Source of the DNA: Pelecanus crispus
Taxonomy: Eukaryota > Chordata > Aves > Pelecaniformes > Pelecanidae
Assembly (NCBI RefSeq): GCF_030463565.1
Contig: NC_134643.1
Span: forward strand, 128,136,309 to 128,200,308
Reading direction: 5' to 3'
Length of the DNA: 64,000 nucleotides
Shown: piece by piece, positions 12,330 through 24,400 of the stretch
Position numbering within the stretch: the stretch's first letter is position 1
How the letters are laid out: each line of letters starts with the position of its first letter
Notes under the pieces: generated by a model
Databases searched by the model: none
Seen by the model: the letters and a program-made list of their open reading frames with translations, nothing else
Told to the model about the DNA's origin: nothing
Position numbers and translations under genes: made by a program

Positions 12330-12889
12330 TGTCCTGGTTTTGGCTGGGATAGAGTTAATTTTCTTCCTAGTAGCAGGCACAGTGCTGTGTTTTGGATTTA
12401 ATAGGAGAAGAATGTTGATAACATGCTGATGTTTTTAGTTGTTGCTGAGTACTGCTTATGCTAGTCAAGGACTTTTCAGCTTCCCATGCTCTGCCAGCAC
12501 ACAAGAAGCTGGGAGGGGGCACAGCCAGAATAGTTGATCCAAACTGCCCAAAGGGCTATTCCATACCATGTGATGTCATGCTCAGTATATAAACTGGGGG
12601 GGGTTGGCCGGGGAGCAGCGATCGCTGCTTGGGAACTGGCTGGGTATCGGTCGTCGGGTGGCGAGCAATTGCATTGTGCATCACTTGCTTTGTATATTGT
12701 TATTATTATCATTATTATATTGTTATTATTATTATTTTACTTTATTTCAATTATGAAACTGTTCTTATCTCAACCCAGGAGTGTTTCTCACTCTTACTCC
12801 TCCAATTCTCTCCCCCATCCCATCGGGATAGGGGGAGTGAGCGAGCAGCTGCGTGGTGCTGAGTTGCTGGCTGGGGCTAAATCTTGACA
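12330..12889 (+). mobile_element. Solo LTR of an avian endogenous retrovirus
   Basis: A 560-bp element bounded by TGTC and GACA and flanked by a perfect 5-bp target duplication, accag (12325-12329 and 12890-12894). It has TATATAAA at 12586-12593, a CRE-like TGATGTCA at 12571-12578 and an ATT-rich stretch near 12700-12737. I recognise the sequence as the abundant neoavian LTR type beginning TGTCCTGGTTT. The 5-bp duplication fits an ERVL-type integrase (inference). No internal gag or pol sequence adjoins it, so recombination has left one LTR. Confidence 0.9.
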
Positions 12890-13142
12890 ACCAGAAAGGA
12901 CCCGGGAACTGAAAATCTGGAGAAGGATCATGAGAGGCTGTTATGGGATGATGGGCTGAAGTAGAGTGCTGGCCAGGGCAGGGAGGGAGATGCTGAGCTG
13001 GAACCCTTTTCGTGAGGAGGAAGTACCTCTGTGTGGTGACCACCGAGTGTGACACTGATTTAAAAGTTGTCATGGATTAAGTGGACATGAGAATTTGGAT
13101 ATCGAAGGGCTTGATTTGCTTGCCAGCTCTTTCGTTTTTTTT

Positions 13143-14165
13143 GCTGGATAAAAAACTGGCTGGGTGGCTGAGCCCAGTGGGTTGTGGTGAATGGAGTTAA
13201 ATCCAGTTGGCGATGGGTCACGAGCAGTGCTCCCCAGGACTCCGTTTTGGGGCCAGCCTTGTTCAATATCTTAATCAATGATCTGGATGAGGGGATTGAG
13301 GGTGCCCTCAGTAAGTTTGCAGATGACACCAAACTGGGTGGGAGTGTCGATCTGCTGGAGGGTAGGATGGCCCTGCAGAGGGACCTGGAAAGGCTGGATT
13401 GATGGGCCGAGGCCAGTTGTATGAGGTTCAACAAGGCCAAGTGCCAGGTCCTGCGCTTCGGTCACAACAACCCCATGCAATGCTACAGGCTTGGGGAAGA
13501 GTGGCTGGAAAGCTGTGTGGCCGAAAAGGACTTGGGGGAGCTGGTTGACAGCTGGCTGAACATGAGCCAGCAGTGTGGCCAAGAAGGCCAACAGCATCCT
13601 GGCTTGTATCAGGAATGGTGTGGCCAGCAGGAGCAGGGAGGTGATTGTGCCCCTGTACTCAGCACTGGTGAGGCCGCACCTGGAATACTGTATCTGGTTT
13701 TGGGCCCCTCAATACAAGAAAGACATTGAGGTGCTGGAGCGTGTCCAGAGAAGGGCAACCAAGCTGGTGAAGGGTCTGGACCACAAGTCTTATAAGGAGC
13801 AGCTGAGGGAACTGGGGTTGTTTAGCTTGGAGAAGAAAAGGCTGAGGGGCTACCTTATTGCTCTCTACAACTACCTGAAAGGAGGTTGTAGTGAGGTGGG
13901 TGTTGGTCTCTTCTCCCATGTAGTTAGTGATAGGATGAGAGGAAATGGGCTCAAGTTGCGTCAGGGGAAATTTCTTCATGGAAAGAGTGGTCAAGCATTG
14001 GAACAGGCTGCCCAGAGAGGGAGTGGAGTCACCATCCCTGGAGGTGTTCAAAAAAACGGGTAGACGTGGCACTTTGGGACACGGTTTAGTGGGCATGGTG
14101 GTGTTGGGTTGATGGTTGGACTGATGATCTTAGAGGTCCTTTCCAACTGTAATGATTCTATTCTA
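13143..14165 (+). mobile_element. CR1 LINE, 5'-truncated copy retaining the RT FADD motif
   Basis: Starts in the middle of the reverse-transcriptase domain and includes [18 protein letters not shown] and [10 protein letters not shown] (catalytic FADD). Frameshifts and a TGA at about 13399 break it. It carries the [18 protein letters not shown] type of C-terminus and ends in TGATTCTATTCTA, so it belongs to a different CR1 subfamily from the copies at 11.3 and 14.6 kb. Confidence 0.92.
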
Positions 14166-14237
14166 GTTTTTACTTGCCTTAAAAAATAATCCAGCCACCA
14201 AGCTAGGAAACATGAAATTACTACTCTACCCTTAATC

Positions 14238-14330
14238 AGTTTAGTGGTGGACTTGGTGGTGTTAGGTTAATGGTTGGACTGGATGATCTTAAAGGTCTTT
14301 TCCAACCTAAATGATTCTATTCTATTCTAT
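14238..14330 (+). mobile_element. CR1 3'-end fragment
   Basis: About 90 bp of CR1 3' UTR (GGTTGGACTGGATGATCTTA, TTTTCCAACC) ending in ATTCTATTCTAT. It lies 70 bp after the previous copy, from which it is separated by unrelated DNA, so it is a separate insertion or a partial duplicate. Confidence 0.88.
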
Positions 14331-14599
14331 TTGCCAATCTCCAGTACTGGTTGAGTAATACAAGTAATGCAGCTGGGCACTGAATGAATGGTGATACAAG
14401 TTGGAACAGGCACCAGCTGGAGAAGACACTAGTAATTCTGAAAAGATTAGCAAAAATCATCTAGCAGATGAATGAAGGCCACTGCCAAGAAGAAAACTGC
14501 TCTTTATGCACCTGGCAAAGCTTTGTAGCTTAGTCACCAATAGTTTCTTCAAGTGTGGTTTCCCCCCCGCCCTTTGTATGCCTTTTTGCCTTTTGGTAC

Positions 14600-15258
14600 A
14601 TGAAAAGCTGGACATGAGCTGACAACATGCCCTTGCAGCCCAGAAAGCCAACCGTATCCTGGGCTGTGTTAAAAGGACCATGGCCAGCAGGTTGAGGGAG
14701 GTGAATCTGCCTGTCTGCTCTGCTCTGGTGAGACCTCACCTGGAGTACTGTGTCCAGCTCTGGGGCCCTCAGCACAAGAAAGAGATGGACCTGCTGGAGC
14801 GGGTCCAGAGGAGGGCCACCAAAATGATCGGAGGGCTGGAGCACCTCTCCTGTGAGGCCAGACTGAGAGAGTTGGGGTTGTTCAACCTAGAGAGGAGAAG
14901 GCTGCAGGGAGACCTTATTGCGACCTTCCAATACTTAAAGGGGGCCTATAGGAAGGATGGGGGCAATCTTTTTAGCAAGGCCTGTTGTGACAGGACAAGG
15001 AGTAATGGATTTAAACTAAAGGAGGGTAGATTTAGACGAGACATAAGAAAGAAATTTTTTACAGTGAGGGTGGTGAGGCACTGGCACAGGTTTCCCAGAG
15101 AGGCAGTGGAGGCCCCATCCCTGGCAACATTCAAGGTCAGGTTGGACGGGGCTCTGAGCAACCTGATCTGGTTAAAGCTGTCCCTGCTCACTGCAGGGGG
15201 GTTGGGCTAGATGACCTCTAAACGTCCCTTCCAACCCAAAGCATTCTATGATTCTATG
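14600..15258 (+). mobile_element. CR1 LINE, 5'-truncated copy
   Basis: Begins at the DEKLDMS segment and runs to the CR1 3' end (ATTCTATGATTCTATGG). An open frame of about 176 codons survives over the ORF2 C-terminus ([20 protein letters not shown]). It shares with the 11.3-kb copy the same TGA after LDMS and the same altered bases that follow, so both come from one subfamily or source. Confidence 0.92.
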
Positions 15259-18200
15259 GCTTTTGAGAAACAGATTTACGTGAGCTGACTCTTGTTGCTG
15301 ATGCTTGTAGGAGGACGGGGGACCTTTCTCCCCGACTTCGTAAAATCCTGAGAGCATCCTGACCAGAGAAATGTTGCCTTATTATTCCTTACCTGCATCA
15401 AGGCAATTTTCTGTTATTTCTTTAAATGCTCTCCACTCATGTAACCACACAGTCCTTTTACCTTTAGGTGAAAGCTAATAAGTGAGCTTGCAAGCGGAAA
15501 TTATGGTCTGGCTTCTTAGAGAACGTTCTTATGATGCAACAGTCTGTACCGAAACTGGGTGATTACTTCTGATCTTATCTGAAAACAACCTGTAAATAAA
15601 ATGAGGCCTCATTTAGATACCTGTCCTATAATTAGTTCAAGGAAAGATATTTAAGACATCTGAATGAAGGACATGCTGGCATGTATCAAAAAATGACAGT
15701 GGCTTTCTCTTCTAGGCTTTTAGATCTTTTTTAAATAAATTACCCTCATTTGAAAGCAATTCTCTGGGGATTTGTGAGCAGTGGCAGGTAGTGTTTCCAT
15801 AGCTAACCGCTGTGTGATTCTCCCTCTCAGCTCAAGGCGGTGGGAAGAAGTGCTCTTTGCCTTCTGAGGGACTGTCTGGAGAGTCAGGCTGCAAAATGTG
15901 CCGTGGTGGCAGCTGAGTCTTGGAGTGGGATGCTTATCTTCAGGTACACTGTAGATACTTATCTTACACTGTAGATGCTTATCTTCATGCACTTTTGAGG
16001 GCGGCTGATCTGGTTTTCATACTTGTTTGTTTTAGCAAAGTTTATAGCTGTTTAAAACTCTCTGAACTTGTCCTTATCTGCTGTGCGCTGGAGCGTTGTG
16101 TACTCTGTCCATGCTCTCTCTCTTACCTCCCTGTGCTCCAGTCACACCATTTATGCTGTGGAGGTGGCTTGTAGTGGGTGGAGTGCTGGATTTGGGCTTG
16201 CTTACTTTTCTTCCTGCTGCTGGAATTTCCCATTGCCTATTTAAGGCATATCGTGGGCCACGGGTAGTCTCTGAGGTCTGAAAGATTGTTATCGAATGCA
16301 TATCTAATCTGAAAAGTTACTCATTCTCAGGGATAAAGAATGAATAACGTGATGGTGCATGACTTGCCCCCAGTGGAAAGCTGTACCCTGTACAGAGTAC
16401 TGCAGCAGGAACTTACCTTCCCCTGGCTTTGAATAAATAGTTTTGGCAAGGAGAAATTAATCCATTCATATAGAAATAAAACATGTAGGGGAAACAGAAA
16501 TTACAGTTTATATCTGATCAGAGCTTCCAGGATTCAAACACACTCGAACATCTTCCCGAAGGTTTGGAGGCAAACAACAAAACTCTGGATGTGTCTGGCC
16601 AAAAAGGGAGTGTGCATGAGCTAGCACAATTTATCAAGTGGAATGCTCAGGAAATTAGACTTTATTCTTAATTTCAGAATAACCTTTCTAAATAGCTCTC
16701 AGACTAAACTGAAGTTGTTTGTGGCTTTGCAAAATGGGAAGAGTTTGGGTGGCTCAGGGGACTGATGCTAAATGTAGCACGTTTCATTTCAAGTTTCGGA
16801 AGGAAGGAAGCATGCTTTTGGTATACAAGTGAGCAGAATTCAACACGGATCAAATGATGCTACAGTCTTGTGGGTATTTAGTGGTTTCATGTTATGTTTG
16901 GTCTGATTGAATTCTCAGGCAGTCAAGATCCATGCCATCCATGTTTCTCGCTGTCATTTCTGAGGAATTTCGTATCTGTTATCTGCTTGATTCCCTTGGG
17001 CGAACGTCAGTCCAGGGACTAGAAGGATATCTGTACACAGCTCCCGGAGGGATGTTGTGTCACTGCTGCCTGTGGCGTCTGTGTTAGGCAGTTTTGCATG
17101 GCAACTGTCTGTAATTTTTGAGTAGTGGGCTCTTACCCCATTCTCTTAAAACATGCTTTACCCTCTGTGTAACATAACTTTTTGTGCTAGATTTAGCAGT
17201 TAGGTTTTCAAGAGAACACTACTGCTGTGTAGAACAGCAGGGCAGTGCCTTTCATTTGCTTTCTTTCTCTTGGAAAGACTCTTGACTTGGGGAGCAACTT
17301 CTGTCCCCTGAATCCCTAGCAAGCATTCCCTAACCCCACCAGCCTTGCATATCATAAGTTTTCCTGGGTTTCCGAGTGCTGCAGATTTGATGCTGTGTGG
17401 GTGGAAGCTCAGGAAGCACAGCCTAACCATCATATGGTGTAGCCTGCCCTTTGCCTGGCCTTGTGCTTACTGGGTGAGACTTATTCCCTGTGACTAGTGG
17501 TGTGCGGTGGTCTCATGCCCTTTTATGAAACTTCTGAAGAGAAACCAGAAAGTCATTGTTCCTTTTTGTAACGTCTTTCTGACAGCTCCCCCAAAAGTTC
17601 CTCTTTTTCTCAATTCCTTTTCACTCTTCTGAGAGTTTCCACTGCTCTTTATCTACCAGTTCCAACAAAATGTTTTTTCGCTTCTGATGAATAAATTCTT
17701 TTCAAGAATAAAGAGCTCTTCTTTCAAGACATTGCAGTTACATGAAAAAGGCATAGATGTATGGGGTTTTTTGTTTTGCCTTTTAGAAAACTGTAGCCTT
17801 TAAGTAGCTCACAAGTGGCGATGCAGGAAGAAGCAAGGGTTCCTTCAGGTGAATCAATATTGTGTATTTTTTTCTGACTTTGGGGGCAGTTCCTGTCTGA
17901 TTATCTGCTTCTAGCACTCTCTGGATGATGTTTGGTTTTACTGTTGTTTAACCTCTGAAGATAGAGGTATTGTAGTGTAAGATGTTAACATGGAAATTTT
18001 TCATTCTTCACTGTGGGTTTTTTTGCTCTGGCATCTGCTCAAACTTACCCTTAAATCAGGGGCATTACCTGATTCTGGAGCAATCTATTCAACAACCAAA
18101 CAGCTAAGCTGATGCTTAGATTTGCTAATGTGAGGAGTCCTGGAGACATTATTAAGTTAACCAATGTCAGTAAAGATGTTTGTTTGGATTGATACAACAC

Positions 18201-21200
18201 TGACCAATATTAATGTTTCCGAAGTGGATGATCGGAAGCTAGTTGTGAAAATGAGACCTGGTTTTGAAGAGAGAGATGATCCAGTTTGGGTGACTAGTAC
18301 CGCTTTGGAGTAGAGAGCTCAACTTCTGTGAAAGTGGCTGTCAGTGGCTGCCTACTTATTGCCATAACCTCTAAAAAGCTTAGTTAGCCCTCTTACTGCC
18401 TGTGAGTGTGTGTGAGGTTCTTGCTGGCCATAAGCTGAGGAGAAACTTTTGTAGACTGTACTGGCGTAGGAGAGACGATGGGTGAAATAAAGTTATCTTG
18501 CTGCCCTTCCTCTGGCCCTCTCAAGTACCTAAGCTTTTTTTTTCTTTAGCCAGTATGTCAAGTGACGTGAATCCCTGTGTATAGCTCCTCGTAAACCAGA
18601 TACAGGCAAGAAGAACCAAAATGGACTAAAATACATGGGAAGCTCTTGCATGTTATTGGTATGGTTGACAAGTATTTCTCCTTGCTCTTCGATGTCTGTC
18701 TCATGGCCTTTACCTCCCACTTGTAGTTATGATTTGCTTTAAAGGGTTTTGTGCCATCTGGATTAGACGTTCCCTATGTGAAATAATTCCTTCTCATGGA
18801 AGGACTGGGTCATCTAATGCTGCTGTTAATCTGTAACTTGTAGAAACATCTTTACACTGAAATGTCTCCGCCTAGATTAAATTTCTGCAAAGAGTTTGCA
18901 GCCCCATCATTCACTGGGCTAAGCTCCTCAATTTGCATCTGTGTTGGAAATCTCATGATTATTTGAACTCTTCCTTTGTTACTAAGTCTCTGCAGAAGGA
19001 CATGGACTCCCTGGTACATGCAGAGCTACACATGTACAGAGCTGGTTCAGGCTTCTTGGAAGAGCAGGCTAAAGAGGGTATTTCTGCTAGAAATCGTGGA
19101 AAGGACAGAGTGGGGCTAGTGGCTGGCAAAGAGATGGGGGTGCTGCCTTCTGCTACAGAGGGATGGGCATCACAGGAGCAGCAGCTGCCTTGTGCTTCCC
19201 AGCTCCAGCCAGCCACCAGCCCTCTGCTTCAGCAGGGCTCTCAGTGATTTAAGTGAGAGCGTGTTTTGCCTGCGTCTCAAGCTGGGCCTGCTCTCCTGCA
19301 AACGCTGAAGCAGGCGTGTGGTCTGACCTCTGCTCTCTGCCTAACACCCAGGTTATCTCAGCAGTCTTTTGATTTCTTCCACTGCTTACAGCTGGTGAGT
19401 CTCCAAAAGCTCATGAACATGATTCCTTTTATCTTTGTTCTCCATCCCATCTCTATGGTATCGTGACAGAGTGCAGCTGAAGGGCCATAAAACTTAGGGA
19501 GGATATAACTCGATAATAATTGAGTTCCTAAACACAAAGTAAGAACAGTATTGAGCTATTTATATTGTAAATATCCAATGCAAAAAAAAAATCTTTTTTT
19601 AAACTGATAAACTGTCAGCATTTAGTGTAATAATTTTGTAAGTGTGTGTGGTGATGGCTTTAGCTGTGTCTTTCTCAATGTATTGTCCATTTCACAAGCG
19701 TTTTCTCTTCAATCAGCAGTTATCTTTTGCACTGAGCCAGGATTATAAATCCCCCCTCGGTAAATGTTATCAGTCCAAAGAAGGAAAGAGGAAAACTTCC
19801 CTCCCTTTGAACTTTCAAATTTGTATAGTGGATAAAGCCTGGTCACAGGGACAGGAAGAAAGGGAAATTCTGGGGGACTTTCCTAGGAAGCAGAAGGGAA
19901 ACTATTTCAGGCTCAAGAGAGTGCTTTGAGCTGATGGGGTAGTCAATAAAATGTCTGTATTACTTTTGTTTTATGCCTTGTCTAAGAGGAAGTATTACAC
20001 ACTAATGCCAGAGAATTTCCATTCTTCAAAATTACTTTCCAGCTCAATACTGTAAAAGCAGGGAAAATCCTGGCCTGCAGATGCTTATTTTTGCTGGCAA
20101 CAGTTGCCAGCAACAGGCTCAAGGACTACCAGCTGCTTTTCTGGATTGTGAGTCCTCTCTCCTCTTAGCTATTTTTAATTTGCATATTGTAGAAAACACC
20201 TTTCTTCAAGATGAGATGATGTTGTTAGTGATACATATACACAATTCCACTAAGACACAATAATCCGTTTATTTTTTTCTCTATCAGACCTGTAACCAGA
20301 CAATACATCTCCTCCCTGACTTGTAACCCTACAATCAGTTGGATCCATATTTCCTGTCAGGTGAGAAAAGGAAGAAAGTTGGATGAAAGATTAAGTTCAG
20401 AAAATATTTATTGTTGTTCTCTAGGAAGGTGTTAAGTATTCATCAACAAAGTGGTGAGCTTCACAGGTAAACGAGTCTAATCAGTAGCCTATGCTGTTGC
20501 AGTTGCTGCATTGGACATGGAAACACTGGGAATCATGGGTCTGAAAATGGAAGCTCAGGATGCCACGGTGAGAGGAGAAAAAGCAACTGAGGTTAACCAA
20601 GGCTGGTGTAACTTGTCTTGGCTCTTCCCCAGAGAATGATGTTAACTTGTGACTGAACTGACCAAGCCCTGTGCCGGGCGCCTTTCTGAGAGTTTGTAGC
20701 CTAGAAGACAAACTCTATGAGTGACTCCACTGAACAACAGGAACCACCTGAATCACATCCTGGGCTTTTCTACTAAGCTACAAAATGCAGTTGTTTGGAC
20801 ATGCTTATAAGCAACTGTTCATCATAAAGTCTTTATAGTCCTGCAACAAATGCTGGGGCCAGTCAATGGTATTAATAAACTCACTGATGTCAGAGCTACT
20901 GAACTGAAAGGAGCTAGTCTCTGCCTGAGCTGGTCTCTCTAGGAGCATTGCTCTGTTAAAGCAAAAGTGAAGGTGTCTGGGTTTTATTTGTGATTTGTTC
21001 TCTCTTAATTGTTGCAAACAGACTTGCAGCTGCAGTTTGTGAGAACTTTTTGAGGAGGAACTGTTTATAAAACAAGTTTCCCTGAGAGTAATTCACAGCA
21101 TGTACCCAGTACTACCTGTGTCCTAACAAAGTATCTCTGATATTCCTTTTGTTATGCAAGGAAAAAAAGGTAAGTACAGCGAATGTAAATAACTTAGAAA

Positions 21201-21716
21201 AGGAAGAGCTATTTTCTTCTTCAGGAGGCCATCTTGGCCTTCACCATAGTTACCCAGCAAAAAGCATGAAGTACTTGTGGAATAGTTTGTGCTAGTAAAA
21301 AGATTAAGTCCTAGTGGTTCAAGGGCTCTTGAAGCAGTGACAAAAATAAGGCTGACGGTTGCCAAATATGACAGGCTTAAACCCTCCCCCCTCCTCCCAA
21401 TGGAATTGCCTTCCCAACCCCTGCTTTTTGAAAATATTTACAAAGCTGAAGCCTACACAGTCTTTTAAACCCAGCTGCTCTAGTATCAGAGCAGAAAGTT
21501 TCTGGTTGTATGTCTGTGTTACAAGCACAAGAATATTAATGTCCAATTAACTTCTGTCCATCAGAGATGGTTGCAAATAGGATCCTAAATAGGACCCCTA
21601 AAAGTGTCTGTAAGCACTTCATGCTTGTTTTGCTAAGCTGTAAATAATTGTTCCAAGCAGAGAAGTCATACATAGCTAATGGGCTGTACACACAATATAC
21701 AATGTAGGGTTGTGTT
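15259..21716. other. Unannotated non-coding DNA
   Basis: Apart from the GATA-motif cluster near 16 kb, I see no gene, RNA or known repeat. A good minus-strand donor (AAG|GTAAGTTCC) lies near 16410 without a supported exon. Confidence 0.5.
15929..16080. promoter_or_regulatory. Tandem 20-mer and cluster of four CTTATCT (GATA) motifs
   Basis: A 20-bp unit, ACACTGTAGATACTTATCTT, is repeated head to tail at 15946-15965 and 15966-15985 with one mismatch, after a partial copy at 15929-15940. Each copy carries CTTATCT, the reverse of AGATAAG, and a fourth (CTTATCTG) lies at 16073-16080. GATA factors bind this motif (established). Enhancer function is inferred only. Confidence 0.35.
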
Positions 21717-21780
21717 GAGAGAGCTAGGTTAACAGTTGGACTCAATGATCTTAAAGGTCTTTTCCAACCTAAACGATTCT
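21717..21780 (+). mobile_element. CR1 3'-end fragment
   Basis: A short CR1 tail: AACAGTTGGACTCAATGATC and TTTTCCAACCTAAACGATTC. Only about 64 bp remain. Confidence 0.75.
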
Positions 21781-22549
21781 GAGATGCCCAAGTTATTTTG
21801 CCCAGGTGTTGGAAGACTGTAGACTATTGGCTTGATAGCTGAGGTAGACTTGTATGATCCAGTGGGGCACTTCTTATCTGGGCAAGAGCTGCAGAGTGTA
21901 ACTCTCATATTTGTCTTAAACACAAGGAAAGAACTAACTAGAACAGAGACACTAAGAAGTCCAACTGATGTTACTACAACAGCAATACAGGTGATATTAC
22001 AAAGGACGTCTGAAAAACAGAGAGTTACTAGCAGTCAAGTTGGAAATGCTTTGTGTTGGATGTTGTATTCCCTAGTAGAGTGTCTGTGTTGAGGGAAGAC
22101 AAACTATTGTTCCATAACTGCTGAAGAAAACTTCACAAAAGTGCATGGAATAGGCAAATAAATTCTGGCATGGATTTTCTGATGTCTCCTGCTGTTAATA
22201 CTTTTGCTCTCTAACATATTCTCTGGACTCTTACAAGAGCTGACTTTACAGGGCTGTCTTGGTTTTGTTTTTTTCTCTTGCCTTGAGAGCAGCGCTAACA
22301 GTGTCTCCTCTGGTTGGGGTTGGTGGTTTGGTTTTTTTTTTGCTTATTTTTTAAAGACTTGTCAAAGGGCTACAAGAGATGTTGGGTAGAAGAGGGAGGA
22401 ATTAGGCAGGTGCTTTGCTTGATCACATAAGCCTTAACTTTTCTCAAGAAATCGGGTTGTATACTGTTAATTGCATCTTCATACAATTGGCTGATACTGA
22501 TCTTTCTGGATTGTGAGAGAACAGAAAAGATAAGCCAGTCTTTGAACTT

Positions 22550-23199
22550 AGAATCATAGAATCGTTTAGGTTGGAAAAGACCTTTAAGATCATCCAGTCC
22601 AACCATTAACCTACACTACCAAGTCTACTCTAAGCCAATCAAGGGTAGACTGGACTAAACCATGTCCCAAAGTGCCACATCTACCCGTTTTTTAAACACT
22701 TCCAGGGATGGGGACTCCACCACCTCTCTGGGCAGCCTTTTCCAATTCTTGACCACCCTTTCCGTAAAGAAATTTTTCCTAATTTCCAACCTAAACCTCC
22801 CCTGGCGCAGCTTGAGCCCATTTCCTCTCGTCCTATCGCTAACTACGTGGGAGAAGAGACCAACACCCACCTCAGTACAACCTCCTTTCAGGTAGTTGTA
22901 GAGAGCAAGAAGGTCTCCCCTCAGCCTCCTCTTCTCCAAGCTAAACAACCCCAGTTCCCTCAGCCGCTCCTCATAAGGCCTGTGCTCCAGACCCTTCACC
23001 AGCTTGGTTGCCCTTCTTTGGACACGCTCCAGCACCTCAATGTCTGTCTTGTATTGAGGGGCCCAAAACTGGACACAGTATTCCAGGTGCGGCCTCACCA
23101 GTGCTGAGTACAGGGGCACAATCACCTCCCTGCTCCTGCTGGCCACACTATTCCTGATACAAGTCAGGATGCTGTTGACCCCCCTGGCTACCTGGGCAA
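22550..23199 (-). mobile_element. CR1 LINE copy, minus strand
   Basis: The CR1 3' end is at the left (AGAATCATAGAATCG). An open frame of about 163 codons on the minus strand covers the ORF2 C-terminus ([31 protein letters not shown]). It is the same subfamily type as the 13.1-kb copy, 5'-truncated, and looks fairly young because the frame is uninterrupted. Confidence 0.92.
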
Positions 23200-24349
23200 A
23201 CTTTACAACACTGCATAATTAGATATCTTCTCCAAGAATGTCAGGTAACCATTTGGAAGGCCACCCATAACTGAGCAGGTGGTTATGACTATGTAGTTGC
23301 AGGGCCAGCCTTCTCAAATCTTTCTCTGTCCACATATCCTAGAGCCATGACATAAATGTTTGGATTCGTAGTTGTGATAATTCTTAAACTGTTTACTCTC
23401 AAGATCTTCTGATAGTCTCTGCTTTAGTGATCTCTTGAGGTGCATATTTACCCAGATCAGAGACAAGATTCTAGTTTTCTGTCATATCATACACATTCTG
23501 AGAACTGTAAACACTGGTGAATAGCCATGCTTTCCGTAAGCGAGAGCAAGACGTGTAAAATATCAGCTGAAGGCATTGTGTTTCTGTATATGTGAGAGAT
23601 CATTGTTGTCTTTGGGTTTCTCTAACTAAAAACTCCTGTTACACTTGTTTAAAAAAAGACTACTTTCCTTTATTCATTTCTTGAAGAAGATCCATTTAAA
23701 ATCATAGGCCAAATACTTTAAAGTAGTATTTATCAATGTGCAGAGTATAGAGGCAGGACCATATCTGGCTAGGTTCTCTGGCACCTTGTAATATGCTGTG
23801 GATATTTTGTTATGTTTGAAGGGTTGTCTAGTCTTGCATGTCTCAAAGTACTTATGAGTGTTTTTCTGATACAGTCAAACCCTCCTAAAACACAATATTA
23901 TTCAGTGCACAGCTGTTACTGCTAGAGAGAATGGTTGATTTTTCTGCTTTGCCATCAGATTTTAGGGAAGTAGATGCTTCTAGGGAGATGTCTAACAAAG
24001 ATGTAGCCAGAAGGATTTTTGTCACTGTAATATGTCACTTGCTTTTAGTCTTGACAGATGTAGTAACTGAGCAAGTCTTCCTACTGCTGCTGGGAAAAGA
24101 TATGCTCCCTGGGCCACCCCTGTTTCCCACAGCTGGGCTGCCTGAATCCACATCCTCTCTTGCCACTAACACTTCATGAAAAGCCATCTTTTGGAGGCGG
24201 TTAAGCCCGAGTTCTGAGTGTTTGCGGTAATGCATGACAAGACTTGGGCCCTCAGAAATGACTAAGCTTGGAGTCAAAACTATACAGAAACTTTTATTTG
24301 GAAAGACAGGATTCCTTCTCCCATTTGTATTTGCTTACTAGTAAAAAGA

Positions 24350-24400
24350 GCTGATGATCTCTCAAGGTCCCTTCCAACCCAAAGCATTCTATGATTCAAC
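24350..24400 (+). mobile_element. CR1 tail fragment
   Basis: About 50 bp of CR1 3' end (AAGGTCCCTTCCAACCCAAA, then ATTCTATGATTC). Confidence 0.75.

Noticed and set aside
15370..15395. Minus-strand ATG-CAG before a strong GTAAGG donor as first exon of the B7-like gene
   Set aside because: It ends in phase 0, which does not fit the phase-2 acceptor of the leader exon.
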